Shown here one piece after another: positions 9,719 to 22,700 of a DNA stretch of 64,000 nt. Below the pieces are notes generated by a model. It was not told the origin of the DNA. It saw only the letters and a list, made by a program, of their open reading frames with translations, and ran no database searches. Origin of the DNA: Bolinopsis microptera (taxonomy: Eukaryota; Ctenophora; Tentaculata; Lobata; Bolinopsidae); NCBI RefSeq assembly GCF_026151205.1, contig NC_087072.1, positions 18,894,103-18,958,102 on the forward strand. Reading direction: 5' to 3'. The position numbers and the translations under genes were made by a program. Every line of letters starts with the position of its first letter. The stretch's first letter is position 1.

Positions 9719-10247
9719 AAGTCTAACCCTTGTGCCTTACACTCTTAACAACGATCATTCGCTGGTCACGTGACTTAGACAGTATAACTTCTCAGGGAAT
9801 AATTTTACACCATGTCATACAGCTCATCCGAGAGAATTGCAAATCCAAACGCACACCGATTATATATTCTCAGAACCCTTTTAGTTAAACAACATGTTCA
9901 AAATTTAGACCGGAGACACACGGTCAGAACGGTTTAATTGGTTTTATTCCTATAGAAGGGGAGAATAGGGCTTTAACTTTAAGTAGCTGGTCGTATTTTT
10001 AGGTACTTTGTAACCATACCAGTGTCCAGTACACCGTAAATAAGTGTGGAGGCCACCGCGCTGAGCGCATAGACTCGTAACATGGTTATGAGCGACAGAA
10101 AGTTAAAGAGTTAAACGGCAAAATTCAAAATTAAGTGGATTTGGTGGAACGGTTGACTTGAAACTAGTTACAATTTTCAATATATAATATCTCAAATTCA
10201 TAAGCAGAAACTAAAAGCTGACCTGGCATTGGCTTTTACTAATTTAT

Positions 10248-10395
10248 TGGCCTGTCACGTGACCAAAACAGTTTTTTGCTAATGACTCCTCAAGAAAGCG
10301 TTTTAAGTTTAGCCCTATGTCATAGGGGGAGTTTCGGAATCAATATTAAAAAATACGTTGGATAATGCTACTTTTATATTATACTCCATACTCAA
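10248..10395. repeat. Diverged dispersed repeat with CACGTGAC, copy at 10.25 kb
   Basis: Shares ordered blocks with 11745-11870: a TCACGTGA box, then AAACAGTTTTT, then a TATGTCAT block, then TTCGGA and a TTAAAAAATA block. The end (ATAATGCTACTTTTATAT) also matches 9050-9075 (ATAACGCTACTTTCATAT). This looks like an old repeat family with three or four copies in 3 kb. Confidence 0.5.
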
Positions 10396-11581
10396 GGTTC
10401 TTCAGCCTGGAATTTCGTGGAACTGGAAGTGTCAGAAATAATAATTATTGATGCTTACGGTTTCTGGATGCTCGAAAGTAGCTCGGGTTTCCAGCTAACG
10501 TTTATGATTTTTCGATTTTATAGCTTTATTGCATTATTGCAATGCAACTGGATGAATTAAACTTTTTTGAATCAGGATACCTACAATCATATTGTCACAC
10601 TAAGAGCAATATCAAAATGTCTAGATCAAAGCGGAGTGGCCCAAAAGTTTTAGTAGAGGTATATACCGAAGAGCAGAAAACACTGTTTTGAGTTAGGAAG
10701 TTGGGAGGCTACGAGTTGAGTGAGAAAATGGTTCTCAAGACCATGGTTGAGACTTGAGTAGCAAAATTCTTAAAGTGGTACCTTTTATTTTCCATTCTCT
10801 CTCAAGAAGGAACAAAAATGTTAGCTGGGAATGAATTAATTCATGTCGACTGGCTAGTGCAGAGTAACTAGGTACTAAGGAGAGCAAAGCCTTCCCTTCT
10901 TCCCCACCCCCTCCCCGTGCTTTATATCAGCACTTTATATCAGCACTGTATGTATCAGCACTGTATGTACTGATACAATTATATGTTGTATTCATTTATG
11001 ATTCCCTTATTACTAGGGAGCGTGGTAATATAATTCGTCCGGCACTTGATCGACACAGTGACACACATCAAACGTTCACTTACTACAGTCTAGCAGTCTA
11101 GCACATGGTTATAGTAAAACTGTGTCATTTTACACACGTCCGCTTTAAACGCAAGGTTCAAAGTTGAGGGACAGTAATCGCACACTAAAACCCTAACATT
11201 GAAAATACTCTGATAGACACTGCAATTTAAAAAGCATTTATAGTCAGATCTTGTTTAATCTAGTACCAAATGTGGATGATGATAAACCACTGACCTACAC
11301 TGGATTATCTAGAGACTATAAGTCTAAATTAGACTCTACAATGTCTATATAATGGGTTCTAATGGGTTCTCTATAAGCATCAGAAGTCAACGACTAGACA
11401 GGGTTATTGTAATGAAAAGTTGGGACCAGCTCACACTCACAGTACATTACATTGTCATTAATGTAATTACAGGCTTGCTAAAGAAATGAATATGTTTATA
11501 CATTATAGGTAAAACGAACCGAGAAATATATAGCTCTAACGGACAATTCAAAACTTAACCCTAACCCTTTAGTTCTACTCT

Positions 11582-11681
11582 GACGCCAATCCTAACATAA
11601 CCTTAACCCAATCCCTAACTCAAACATTTACTCAACCTCTAGGGATTGGGTTAAGGTTATGTTACTGTTAGGGTTGGCGTC
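11582..11681. repeat. Imperfect inverted repeat
   Basis: The left arm 11582-11616 (GACGCCAATCCTAACATAAC onward) pairs with the right arm 11640-11681, with one ~7-bp insertion in the right arm. Loop about 23 bp. Flanking TCTACTCTG and CAGTAGAG extend the pairing. A small foldback or MITE is likely. The CCTAACC-like strings are not telomeric arrays. Confidence 0.7.
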
Positions 11682-11744
11682 ACACATCACAGTAGAGTTA
11701 GCTAAACGGAAACCTAACGATAAATTTGACCTAATTCCTTATTA

Positions 11745-11870
11745 ATGGTCAAGTCACGTGATCGAAACAGTTTTTCGCCGATAATTGCAGCGAAGCATTT
11801 TAACTTTATGTCATGTGGATTGTGGGGTGATTCGGAGTCAGTGTTAAAAAATAAATCGATCAAAGCTGGT
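11745..11870. repeat. Diverged dispersed repeat with CACGTGAT, copy at 11.75 kb
   Basis: Second clear member of the family described at 10248-10395. It shares the CACGTGA box, the AAACAGTTTTT block, the TATGTCATG block and the TTAAAAAATA block in the same order. Confidence 0.5.
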
Positions 11871-12019
11871 TTCAGCCAGTGTAAAGTGATTGAGCACGCT
11901 TTACCAAATGTCTCAAAGTTTAAATAATATAAAACTGGAAGGGAGCACGGTTAGATTGATAATGATGACAAGTGACAACTTGATGCACGGTCGAGAGGTC
12001 ACTAGTTGAAGTTAAACAC

Positions 12020-12573
12020 GAGGGAGAGGGAGAGGGAGAGGGAGAGGGAGAGGGAGAGGGAGAGGGAGAGGGAGAGGGAGAGGGAGAGGGAGAGGGAGAG
12101 GGAGAGGGAGAGGGAGAGGGAGAGGGAGAGGGAGAGGGAGAGGGAGAGGGAGAGGGAGAGGGAGAGGGAGAGGGAGAGGGAGAGGGAGAGGGAGAGGGAG
12201 AGGGAGAGGGAGAGGGAGAGGGAGAGGGAGAGGGAGAGGGAGAGGGAGAGGGAGAGGGAGAGGGAGAGGGAGAGGGAGAGGGAGAGGGAGAGGGAGAGGG
12301 AGAGGGAGAGGGAGAGGGAGAGGGAGAGGGAGAGGGAGAGGGAGAGGGAGAGGGAGAGGGAGAGGGAGAGGGAGAGGGAGAGGGAGAGGGAGAGGGAGAG
12401 GGAGAGGGAGAGGGAGAGGGAGAGGGAGAGGGAGAGGGAGAGGGAGAGGGAGAGGGAGAGGGAGAGGGAGAGGGAGAGGGAGAGGGAGAGGGAGAGGGAG
12501 AGGGAGAGGGAGAGGGAGAGGGAGAGGGAGAGGGAGAGGGAGAGGGAGAGGGAGAGGGAGAGGGAGAGGGAGA
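12020..12573. repeat. AGGGAG hexanucleotide array (about 92 copies)
   Basis: About 554 bp of uninterrupted AGGGAG repeats with no variant units visible. One strand is pure purine with GGG every six bases. It yields long open frames (Arg-Glu on one strand, Leu-Pro on the other) that are products of the repeat and not genes. The perfect homogeneity suggests recent expansion, and the true length may differ from the assembly. Confidence 0.97.
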
Positions 12574-13745
12574 TATATCGACATATTACCCAAATGCCAG
12601 TGCTACTTTAAGTCAGTATCATCAACTTGTTTTACTTTATTTCATGTATCCCAGGCTCGCTCTACAATTTTAGTCGTCCAATTTGTTTTATTACAATGAT
12701 TTAATTAATCACGGAGCATTTGATTTACCAACTTCAATTATTGTCGATTTATTTAAATGTGCCTAACGGGTTTTAACAAGAAATAAAAACTGTTTTTCAT
12801 TGACTAAAAATATTATACGTACGTAGTACAATGATAAAATACAAAGTACAATTCAACTTAACACTAAAGCTTATAGTTTCTTTAATGTAACACTAGAATC
12901 TATCATATGTCACTGTTCAAAACTTTAAGCAACAACACTTGAAGTTAAAACTTTAGTTTTCAATTCTAGACACAATTCTATAATGCCAAATTCTTCAAGT
13001 CAAAAGTTCTTCGTTGGCAAGTCATGTAAAATTGGAACGGTCAAACAACTTTTCCGAACATTCAACTAAACTTCACACGGGTGTTTTATGAGTAAGATAA
13101 GGTTAAAAACTTAATATTCTCTAATTTTTCTAGCATAATGATTACTTTTCATTACGTTGTATTCAACAAAGATTGAAAGTAAACAGGTTTGATTTGTTTC
13201 ACTTTATTCGTGAAATTTTCTATATTGAATCTCGACAGAAAAAGATAGCTCTGTACGTAAGCTATCAACATATACACCTTCCAATAAAATTGTAATATAT
13301 TAAAGCTTAAATATATATCAGCTCGATGAGCAAGAACAAACTTATTTATAAAATACAAGTTGGATTTGTTGCTCCCAAGAGCAACATTACATCATCCAGT
13401 TGAGGTTTTGCCTCAAATCGGTCCTCATCACATTCAATGTCAATATATAGTTGTCTTTAGGTGGCTCCTAACGTACACGTGCAGCCTAAATTTCTACTCT
13501 ATAACAGAAAACACACGTCCTTTAAATAAAATAAGTCATCCATCGAAATAGCAATTAATAACTTAATAATAACTTCAACTCACTAAAAAGTTCTTCTGTA
13601 ACACATTATAAGCTGGACGATGGCTATCAAGGAATAAGGTCCTGCACCTTCTTTTCTTGCTTCACTACGATCTCTAGAGGTATAGCACACTACATCGGTT
13701 AGAGCGAGTGCAGCACTCGCTTAGGATCTCCCTAAGTGTGCAGGA
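12574..13745. other. Spacer downstream of the PRDM14-like gene
   Basis: AT-rich, with no exon recognised. It probably includes the 3' untranslated region of the minus-strand PRDM14-like gene. A minus-strand AATAAA (TTTATT on the given strand) lies near 13203, about 540 bp past the stop codon, and others are further on. Confidence 0.45.
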
Positions 13746-16700
13746 CTACCTGATGGAGTTGTTGAGAGCAAGAGCTCCGGTCTTCCAGTCGAGCTGCGAG
13801 GACTGCAGCTGGGAGGTGGTGACGTTCTGTATTTGGGGTATCATGGCGTGAGACATGGGGTGGGACAGGGACTGGATGTGGGCCAGGGAGGAGGTCGGAG
13901 GTGACTCGCACGTGCTTGTTACCTGAAGCAACCAGGTTAGCTTGCTGCTCAAATAGGATGAATAAGATGAATAAAATGCAGAAAACATATCATTGACACC
14001 TAAATGTGATTTGCAAGTTCAAGTTACCAGTGCGCTAGCGGAGCTGAAAAGTGAAAAGGAAGTGGCTGCTACCTCGGTCTCCTCTGTCTTCCAAGCATGT
14101 CCCAGAGCCATGTTTAGCTCAGTCTTGGGCCACGTCATGGGCAGGGCGGGTTCCTTCCATCCGGTCAGAGTAGTGTCCGCCTTCCAATTGTTATGTAAGG
14201 CAGTGCCTGAAAGAGGAGACAAGGTTATGTTGGGTTGTTGGGTGATTAGTGAGAAGGTAAAAGTTCACCCCGTATACCGAGGTCTTATCGCTGATTTAAT
14301 TCGCATTCTTTAGGCAGAGTTCATGAGGTGGTGGGGCCGGGGGGTCTGGTTAGGGCTCCCTTTAATTAGCTCACGTGACAAGTACATGTGAGGGCACGTG
14401 AGGGCAGTTCTACTGCAGCCCACTGGGGTACCCTGGCCTGTCAGACGTTTCCTACTTGTACTATTGTATGAGATCGTGTCATCTTCAATATAGAGTCCTT
14501 AGTCTCCTGTAAGCAGGATACTCGCCGGCAGATGTATACAGCCGGTATTAGAGTGCAGTACAACCTTACTAGCCACACAGCCTTCATTTCTAGCCCATTA
14601 TCGTCACCATACATCTTCACATTACCCAGACAAATAAACAGACAAAGCACCAAAAAGTACAAATATAAAGGGGCTATTTACCTTGTTTGGGAGCGGAATG
14701 TGTCTTCATGTGCTTGTGGAGGGAGGAAGCGTGGACAAAGGATTTCTCGCACTTAGTACACTTGAACTGCTTCACGCCAGTGTGGGTCGGAATGTGAGCG
14801 GTCAGGTTTGAGTGTACCGAGAATGCTTTTCCTGAAAAGGGTGCCGTGTTAGAGAGAGGAGAACATGTATACTAGTATATAGACACGTTTAACACTTCAG
14901 TCTGATATTAGCCTTATAAGTAACACGGAACAGCTGGTACTTATACAGAGGAAATTGTGCAACCATAAATGTAATAGATCAGCTCGAGACTCAGTTTAAT
15001 GATGTAGAGACGCGGAAAAAGAGCTAAAGCAGTTTTCTTGCAGAACAGAGAATGCCGGTTTCAACGTGCTTCATCACTTTGTGGACAAGTTGACACAGTG
15101 TGATAAAGTTACACGCCGTAAAAACACCGATTAGTTATAATCCAAGTTGTTACACAGCTGTAAAATCTAGATAAACTCACCACAAAATCCGCATTTGAAG
15201 GGTCTTTCCCCGGTGTGCGTCCTTGTGTGTCTGATCATGTTGCTGTGGTGAGCGAAAGCTTTGCCGCAGTGATTGCATTTGAAGGGCTTGTCCCCCGTGT
15301 GTGTCCTCATGTGCTCCTTCAGTGTCCAGGGGGTGCTGAATTTCTTCGCACACAGCTCGCATCTACGTGAGTAAAACATATTTAACAAGAGCATTAGTCT
15401 CAGGGAAACTTGAAAAGTGAAGGATCAAGGAAAAGTACTTTACGCCTGGACAATACGAGCCAGAAACTTAACAATGAACTTCTAAAATAGGGATAACGAC
15501 AGGAGGGAGATAAGAGAATAGGGACTTGGAGGAGTGGGAACTTACTGAATGCGGCGATGGTTCTTGGGGACCATGTGCTGGCGAGCGTGAGCAGTGAGCT
15601 GGGTGCAATGTGTGAAACTCTTGTCACACTGGTCACACCGCAGGTTCTTGTCAGCAGAGTGGGTGGTCATGTGGGTGATCATCTCACTGCTTGTAGTGAA
15701 GACTTGGTTACACTGGTAACACTGGGGAGAGAGGGTAGTGGTTAGAGGGGACGTTTGGTTAGGAAACTGGGGTAACAAGTTAGTGGTTATTTTTGGTTGT
15801 GTAAAGTTTTAAAACATCCCAGCAGATCAAAAAATCGCTCAGGACACAAGAATAAATTATGTGTAATAACCTGGGATATTTCCAATAAAAATAAGCAGAA
15901 TATAACTTACCTTGAATGTTTGGTTCGGATTTGTACTGGTCGGAGAAGGTGTGCTAGAATGCTCTCTGATGTGCATTCTCAGGGACAAAGATAGGGCAAA
16001 TATCTTTCCACAATGATCACACCTGAGACGGAAACGCACGTTAAGATAACTTGCTAATGACTAATGAGTCGGTTTAGAGGATTGTAACAATTGTTATTAA
16101 TAGCCTACGTACTTGATAAATTACATCATAAGATCTTTTTAAAGAAAATGTCGTCACACAAATCATCCCACGCAACGAACTAAGCAAACAGCAATTGAAG
16201 GTCGACCAAAACAAAAACAAAGTTAAAGAGCTGTTACTAACCATAACATATCGTTAGCTCCCCCACAGTTAGTATTCTGTCCCGGCACCGAGCACTGGTG
16301 CATTCTGTGCCATATCAAGCTGTAAGGGTAGAAGAACGCTCTCTGACAGGTTTTACAAACATACGCACCGTCCTCTGAAACGAAGTAACATGTTAAAGAT
16401 GCACTCAAACTGAGGACTCAATTTAAATATTAGATATCTGAATAACTGTAGTCGTTAGGTTTGATGTCAAATGTGTTTCGTCTCCCATGCTTTGGGTGGT
16501 ACTGATCTCTTGGTTTAGTCTTTATGTTACTCTGTCTTAGTCACCTCTCAAAATAAGGATCAGTCGAATTAAAAAACTAATGAGCACTATTGTCATGTAA
16601 TTAAGAGGGTGGACTGAAATGAAACTTTTTGAGACAAATTGTTCACCGGAAAGATTCATGCAAAAACGTGACACCAATAATAAATTGATGAAGATGCCTA

Positions 16701-19700
16701 AAATGTACATGATATAGACGAACAGGGAACAGGGATGATGGTTTGAATCCATCATTTTTGACGAATTATTTCTAACTGACCAGAGTTCATCCAATCCAAT
16801 GTGAAATTATACCTTTTTGTTTATATATTATACATATATATGTTTTTACATTTCTCTCATTTTTATGCTGCTGTTCTAACGTGGCTTATGAACAATATAT
16901 CAAAGTGACATTGAGTAAAACTGTGTGAAATGTGAGACTGAATTGATTAGAATTATTTGAGATAAATCTATTTTGAAAGTAGAAGAATTTGAGATTTATC
17001 GAAGTTCCAGCACCGCCTTGGCTATTGCATAGAATTAATGCCACGATTATGTAGGGCCTCAGTTTCACATACAGGAATCAAGCCCTCCAAAATGGACCGG
17101 TAATGACCGTTGGCTTGGTAGTTACTGACTGACAAGGGCGTGAATTCAACCTCTTAATATTTTTAAGTCAGGTCACACCTATAGTGATCTTACAGTTACA
17201 AACACTTTTTACCTAGTTGGAAGTTTTACAGGAGATTTGTTCCGTGGTCTAAGTTGCGGAGAGAGGGAGAGAGAGAGACAACAGTAGCATTGCTTGTATC
17301 CTTGATTACTGACTGTGACGTTTGCGTTGCGTTTTCCAAACCAATTAATAACCGACGCCTAACACTAACTTTCCTTCTAAAACACCATTTTCAACTGCTG
17401 GGGCTTCATAGTCGGCATCATCATTTGGACAGTAACCCAACTAAGTCGTTGTCACCATTTGGACAGTAACCTAACCAACTAAATAGCTGTCAGTTTTGCT
17501 CGTAAAACTACTAAAATATGTTCCACCACGGACCGTCTACAATCACATTCCGTAGAAAGCATGTGGATTAGTTGGAAAACACGAGCTCCGTTTAAAGGTT
17601 TAATACAACCAGTAAATAATATTAGATAACGGCCGGTCTTACGTCATATCGTCGGAGAGAGGTACTGAGTGGATAGTCACGTGACGGTGCAATAATACGA
17701 TCTCATTGAAATACTAAGGTCTCATTACCACCAGCTGCAACCTCTGACAAGCAGATTAATGGTTCTTGATAGGCCCTAATGCACTCTACAGCCGCTTAGA
17801 CCAAATTGGGTAATGACAAAGCTGTTCGATCAGGGATCCGGCTCAAGTTAGCGCCATTATTCCTTTAAATGTGGCGAGACCGACTGCAGCACACCACGCA
17901 CAATGGTCCACTATACTCCGCCAGTGGTAAATTAACAAAATCACGTTAAATACGCAGTGTGCTGCTGTCACAAACATGAGGCCCTTATATCAGCAACAAT
18001 ATTATGATAATAATGATAATGGATGTAGTAATTTGTGCGGCACTATATCACAGAGAACCTAGGCCACACAGCCACCAGCTGCTGCAAACAGGACAGGCGT
18101 GACCGTGTCACAACTTTAAGTTTCAATTTCTCAGAACGAAGGAGAGAGAGAGAGTGCTCTTAGACAATGAGCTAGCAGCATCGCTAAACTAATTTGAACT
18201 TCAACATGTTGTGAGATTATTAAGCAGCTAGTCCAGTCAACACCCGCCTTACAACTTCACCGCCCAGATCATGGTTATAAATATACAGTATATAATGTGT
18301 AGTAGAACCTAGAACAATGATCAGAGCGGAGGAGGTTAACAGGTGGTCAGAGTCGGGCCCACAGTTGAATCTCTAAATTTCGAGGTCTTTGAAGCGGAAC
18401 GGTAAATCAGGTGTTACTGAAACTAAGCTAGCGTTTCAAGCTGCTGGCGACGCGTGGAACTGTTGAATATAGGAGGGGTATATGTTTCAGGTTGTTATGT
18501 AAAATTGAGGTTGAAAGTGCGTGTTTTAAGTGAGGTTTAAATGGTGTGAATAAAGGAGGGTGTGTAACTGTATTAAGTTGCGATGTACAATTGAGATTAA
18601 TGTCGCAGGTTTGAGGATGGTTAAATGATTGGTAAAGTTGAAAGCAGCCGTTACTATTAGCAAAATAATCAGTAGAATTAGAACAACCATATCTTACTGA
18701 GCTTAGTTGGGCTGGAGATGATAAAATGTAGAGTCTGTGATGCGTGGATTTAATCAAGCGGCGAAGTGAATTATTAGACGTCAAACTCACCCAAAGTTGG
18801 TGAAGTGATTAAAAATTGTCCGAAAGACACAGTCCATGAGATGTTTCTGATTGCATGTAATAAAAGTCCCCATCAACAGTCAACAAGCAGCCTAATTGAT
18901 TTGACCATACATTTACCTAAAACACGAAGCGTACTGAAAAATAAACATGACTTAAGTTTTGTAAGACAGCTTGCCTTATGTTATCATAATTCATAATACG
19001 AGACTCGTTTTTAAACTTAGAGAAAATAAAGATGTGAAATTATATTACAACCGAAGATGGGGTTTTTACTCTTAATTTACTTCTCTGCGATGCCCAGGCA
19101 TATTATATAATATGACATTATCTTGAAAAGGGATGAACACGTAGCGACAAATATTGTTGTAACGTCCCAATACCAAACAAGATGGAAATCTTGTATTTTA
19201 AATAGCTTCTATCAGCGGCGGTTGCTACTTGATCTTATTTTCAGATGCAAAGTTTTTTAATAAACTGTTAATGACAACTGTTAATGTCATATCCTAAGAT
19301 ACACTGAACTATTTAACATGTTTTAACAGCTGTTCCGCATGAGTAACTGTTGACAGAGTGTTGTGAAGTTTGAGACCCTGAATATCTCCTTATTCTACAC
19401 TCCCTTTCATCAGCGACTAACCGTAGGAATCAGCCACAGACTTTAGCTCCTCGCTGTTTTTCTTTATCTTGTCAATCAGAGCCAGAACTTTAGCGATGTC
19501 AAGTATTTTACTCTTGTCCATGAGATTATGCTATCTGGTCGGAATGGACAAGCTAGGACAAACAATTCTGTGTTAAATAATCTCGTAAAAAGTAAACAAA
19601 CAAGCAAACTTTGACGAAATTATTAAAACAAAGAACCGAGAAACGAGAATCCAGGCGGCAAATGGATGATAGAAAGAGTTACGAAATGACGATCTGGGAG

Positions 19701-22700
19701 TAATATCGGAAGTCTGAGAAAATAATGGAGTAAGAAGCTAATGACACACGAAACATTGAGTACACTGCAGACTGAAGTGAGAGAGCGGCTGTACTGGGAT
19801 GAGAACAAATTATCACGCATTAATATAAAGAGTCCGCGGGTACATATGTCGGCTGCTGCTTCCTACTATACCCTGACTGCTATCTCTCTCTCTCTCTCTC
19901 CGGCTCCCTCTCTCTCTCTCTCTCGCTCCCCGGCCGGACCGGACCGACCATCCGTAACATCGGACTATCGTGCTGAATGGGGAGCTCATGAATAATGAAA
20001 TAAAGAGCCCGGTATAAACCCATCAAAATACACAGAATAAAGACTGCAACACATTAATTCCTCCGCGTATCCCGCCATATAAGGGCAAATGAAACAGGTG
20101 AGGAGGACGACCTGGTCACATGGGCTACCAGCTGGCGCTCTATTGGCCGGATACCCGGCTCACTGGCAGCTCTGGCTTTGTACACTTCAGCCTACAGTGA
20201 CATCCCTAGTGCTGAATATTAGCACTCTCAAAGTGGCTGGAGTGAGCAGTTACAAGCACCGTTTCAGGACCAGATCTAGATACGCGTCTAATTACCGGTA
20301 AAGCAGCGTTCTGAAGAAGAAAGCCAGGCTCTAACAGAGAGAGAGAGCTACATAGAGAGAGGGGATCATGATGGTGATGATGATTACTAATGACTGGAGC
20401 ACAACAAGCACGGAGGATATAATATAACAATGTACTGAGTAGTGCTGCTGAGACGCGGCCTAGCTCACAGCGAGTGAGTTGCTCCTCCTGTCATGCTTCG
20501 TTACACACCAGTGAGCTGCACGTTATGAGTGCTCAGCCAATGAGCTGGCAGTATCAGTCACACAGCAGCTAACTCCTTGCTCTCCTGCAACAGCCCCGTC
20601 ACCGCTACCAGAACATTAGTTCTATCCAACAACACTGGCAACAAATTGTCCGGGGGACACACAACACAAACTGTTAGTTACACGTATCACGAATGACGGG
20701 GTCAAGCTAGCTAATGTAAAATGAGGATTTGTACGAAATAAATCTCCTTTATCAAGCAGTGCTAAGTTTATTACATGTAATGTAAAACAAAAAGGAGCCG
20801 CTAGTGGCACACGACTGTAAAAACCTTTAACACGCGAACTGAACTGTAAAAGAACAAAGAGTTGCGTAAATAAAATCCCGGCCTGAAATTAGGCAGAACT
20901 CCATATGTGGAGTACACGACAACAAACATTGCAGTTCCAATACCACTCCGAGCTCCGGGTTCGTCTAGCTCTACTGTGACCACTCAAATTACTACCCACA
21001 CACTTTACCCGAGCAGAGCCAGATAGTTCCAGGGAAAGTTCCCGTATAGAGTGTTGGAACGGTGCGTTTGCTGGAATAAGTGGCGTATCGGTTTACTTCA
21101 CCCCCTCTACCAAAGATCTGTTATTACAGTTTTAGTTGCAGAATATGTGCCATATTTTATGTAGACATATGCTGATGTGCCGTGACGACGACGCCGAGCA
21201 GTAAAACTCTAAATTTAGCAGATTTGTAAAAGGCGAGGCAATGTTCTCGTAGCTGGCCAGTGGGTGGGATAAACTGCACAAAAAAGCACAAGGCACTTAA
21301 TGAAAATACAGGCAATCGCTGAAACTTTTTATTGCATAGGTCGAATCATTAGTCAGTGACTAGACGACCCATTATAATGAAAAACAATCAGAGTTGGTGT
21401 CTGGACTTGGGACCAGGTCACAAGTACATTATTACATTAATGGACATTGGACTTATTAATAATTTGTCGGTTCTTTGGTCAATCTGTCAGTTCTTTTAAC
21501 TTTATTGTAACCTGTTTATTGTAACCTGTAAATTTAGCTAACTACTCAGCGGTCAATTATAAACCTTATCTGGTCCAATAACACTCAATCAACCCTAATC
21601 ATGAGCCATCTAATAGTTGGGATGCTTGACATACCTTCAGCTGAGATCTCCTCTAGGGTAAGGATTCCTAGTGCCTTGGCGAGATCGTTGTCATACCAAA
21701 CTAGGAGTTCCCGTTCCCGAGGAATGTCGCACGTGACCTGGGACAGTTAATTGATTAATTGACTGCTAATTGATTTTTGCCAAAGTTGATTAAAAAGTCA
21801 AACGTTTATTGTTGTATTCCTATAAACATTTCAAAGGGAGGGTATCCTCTCCCATAAACTCACCTCGTAAAATATTCGGTTTCCGAGTTGGAAAGCCACT
21901 AAGTTTTGTTCTCTTCTGTTGCGAGCTCTGTTAACGAAGCCCATCCAGTGGTCAGCAGGGGTCGACGGGGTTTGTCCGAGTAACAGAGGACTTTGCTGAA
22001 ACAATAATTCTGTTAGTTTTTCGATCGAAATTGACAAGAAATTCAATGAAATTTGAAAAAGTGTTTTAACGCGCGCATTGATGAAAAATACGTATGTGGC
22101 TGAGGAGAGTTTAAATAATATAAAAGAGTTAGATATGGACAAGAAAAGGTGGCGTTCAGATTAAACATGATGCATTTCAAATTTCATCAACTAAAAGGTC
22201 AATCACACTCAATCGCAGACATGCAAATCGAGATTTTTGTCTATCTAAGAGAGCGAACTGATACCATGGAAAATTACCCATGTTGATGCTCCATTACACT
22301 ATGTTTCAGAGAAACATGTCCCTCTTTCAACTCTTTACTCATTGAGAGGTTCATTTCTTTAAGTTTATGTAAATATATAAATTGTTTCCACTTTTTCTAA
22401 AATCAATTTCCCTATTAAGGCCTCGATCTAAATTCCATAATGTTTTTTCATAATTGTTTCGACCAATAACTTATTGGTCGAAACAATTATGAAAAAACAT
22501 ATGAACAAACTTATTGAATAAGTTTGTATGTTCAGCAATATGGATGGTATGCTTTTTTAGCTTGCCCTCTGAATATGATTATGAAACAACTCATAATTCT
22601 CCTCACGGAGTAGAAGCTATAAATAAAGTAAAAATTGTCATTTGCCACCACTTAGAGGACACATGGGCCAATTCATGAGCTAAGGACATGGGCCCACAAC

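Larger units (their letters stand above)
8936..11581. other. Gene-poor region with diverged dispersed repeats
   Basis: No convincing exon seen. It contains a small inverted-repeat element (9584-9718), diverged CACGTG-bearing repeats (about 9760, 10248 and 11745) and a short tandem tract of TATCAGCAC-type units at 10918-10972. Confidence 0.55.
16375..21634. other. Large intron of the PRDM14-like gene
   Basis: This 5.3-kb intron separates the PR-domain exons from the zinc-finger exons. It contains GA/CT microsatellites (17259-17280, 18141-18155, 19888-19925), a duplicated ATTTGGACAGTAACC motif near 17424-17472, and the small minus-strand reading frame at 19417-19521. The flanking exons join in phase without it, so no extra PRDM exon is required. 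Confidence 0.7.

Noticed and set aside
11561-11660. Interstitial telomere repeat (CCTAACCC-like strings)
   Set aside because: Only isolated, irregular units inside an inverted repeat; no TTAGGG array.
12006-12611. Long Arg-Glu (plus strand) and Leu-Pro (minus strand) open frames
   Set aside because: They are products of the AGGGAG hexamer array, which is open in several frames; there is no other coding signal.
18428-18790. A 120-codon minus-strand frame between the PR-domain and zinc-finger exons
   Set aside because: It opens without ATG, its Ser/His/Asn/Leu-rich sequence resembles no known domain, and the flanking PRDM exons already join in phase without it.
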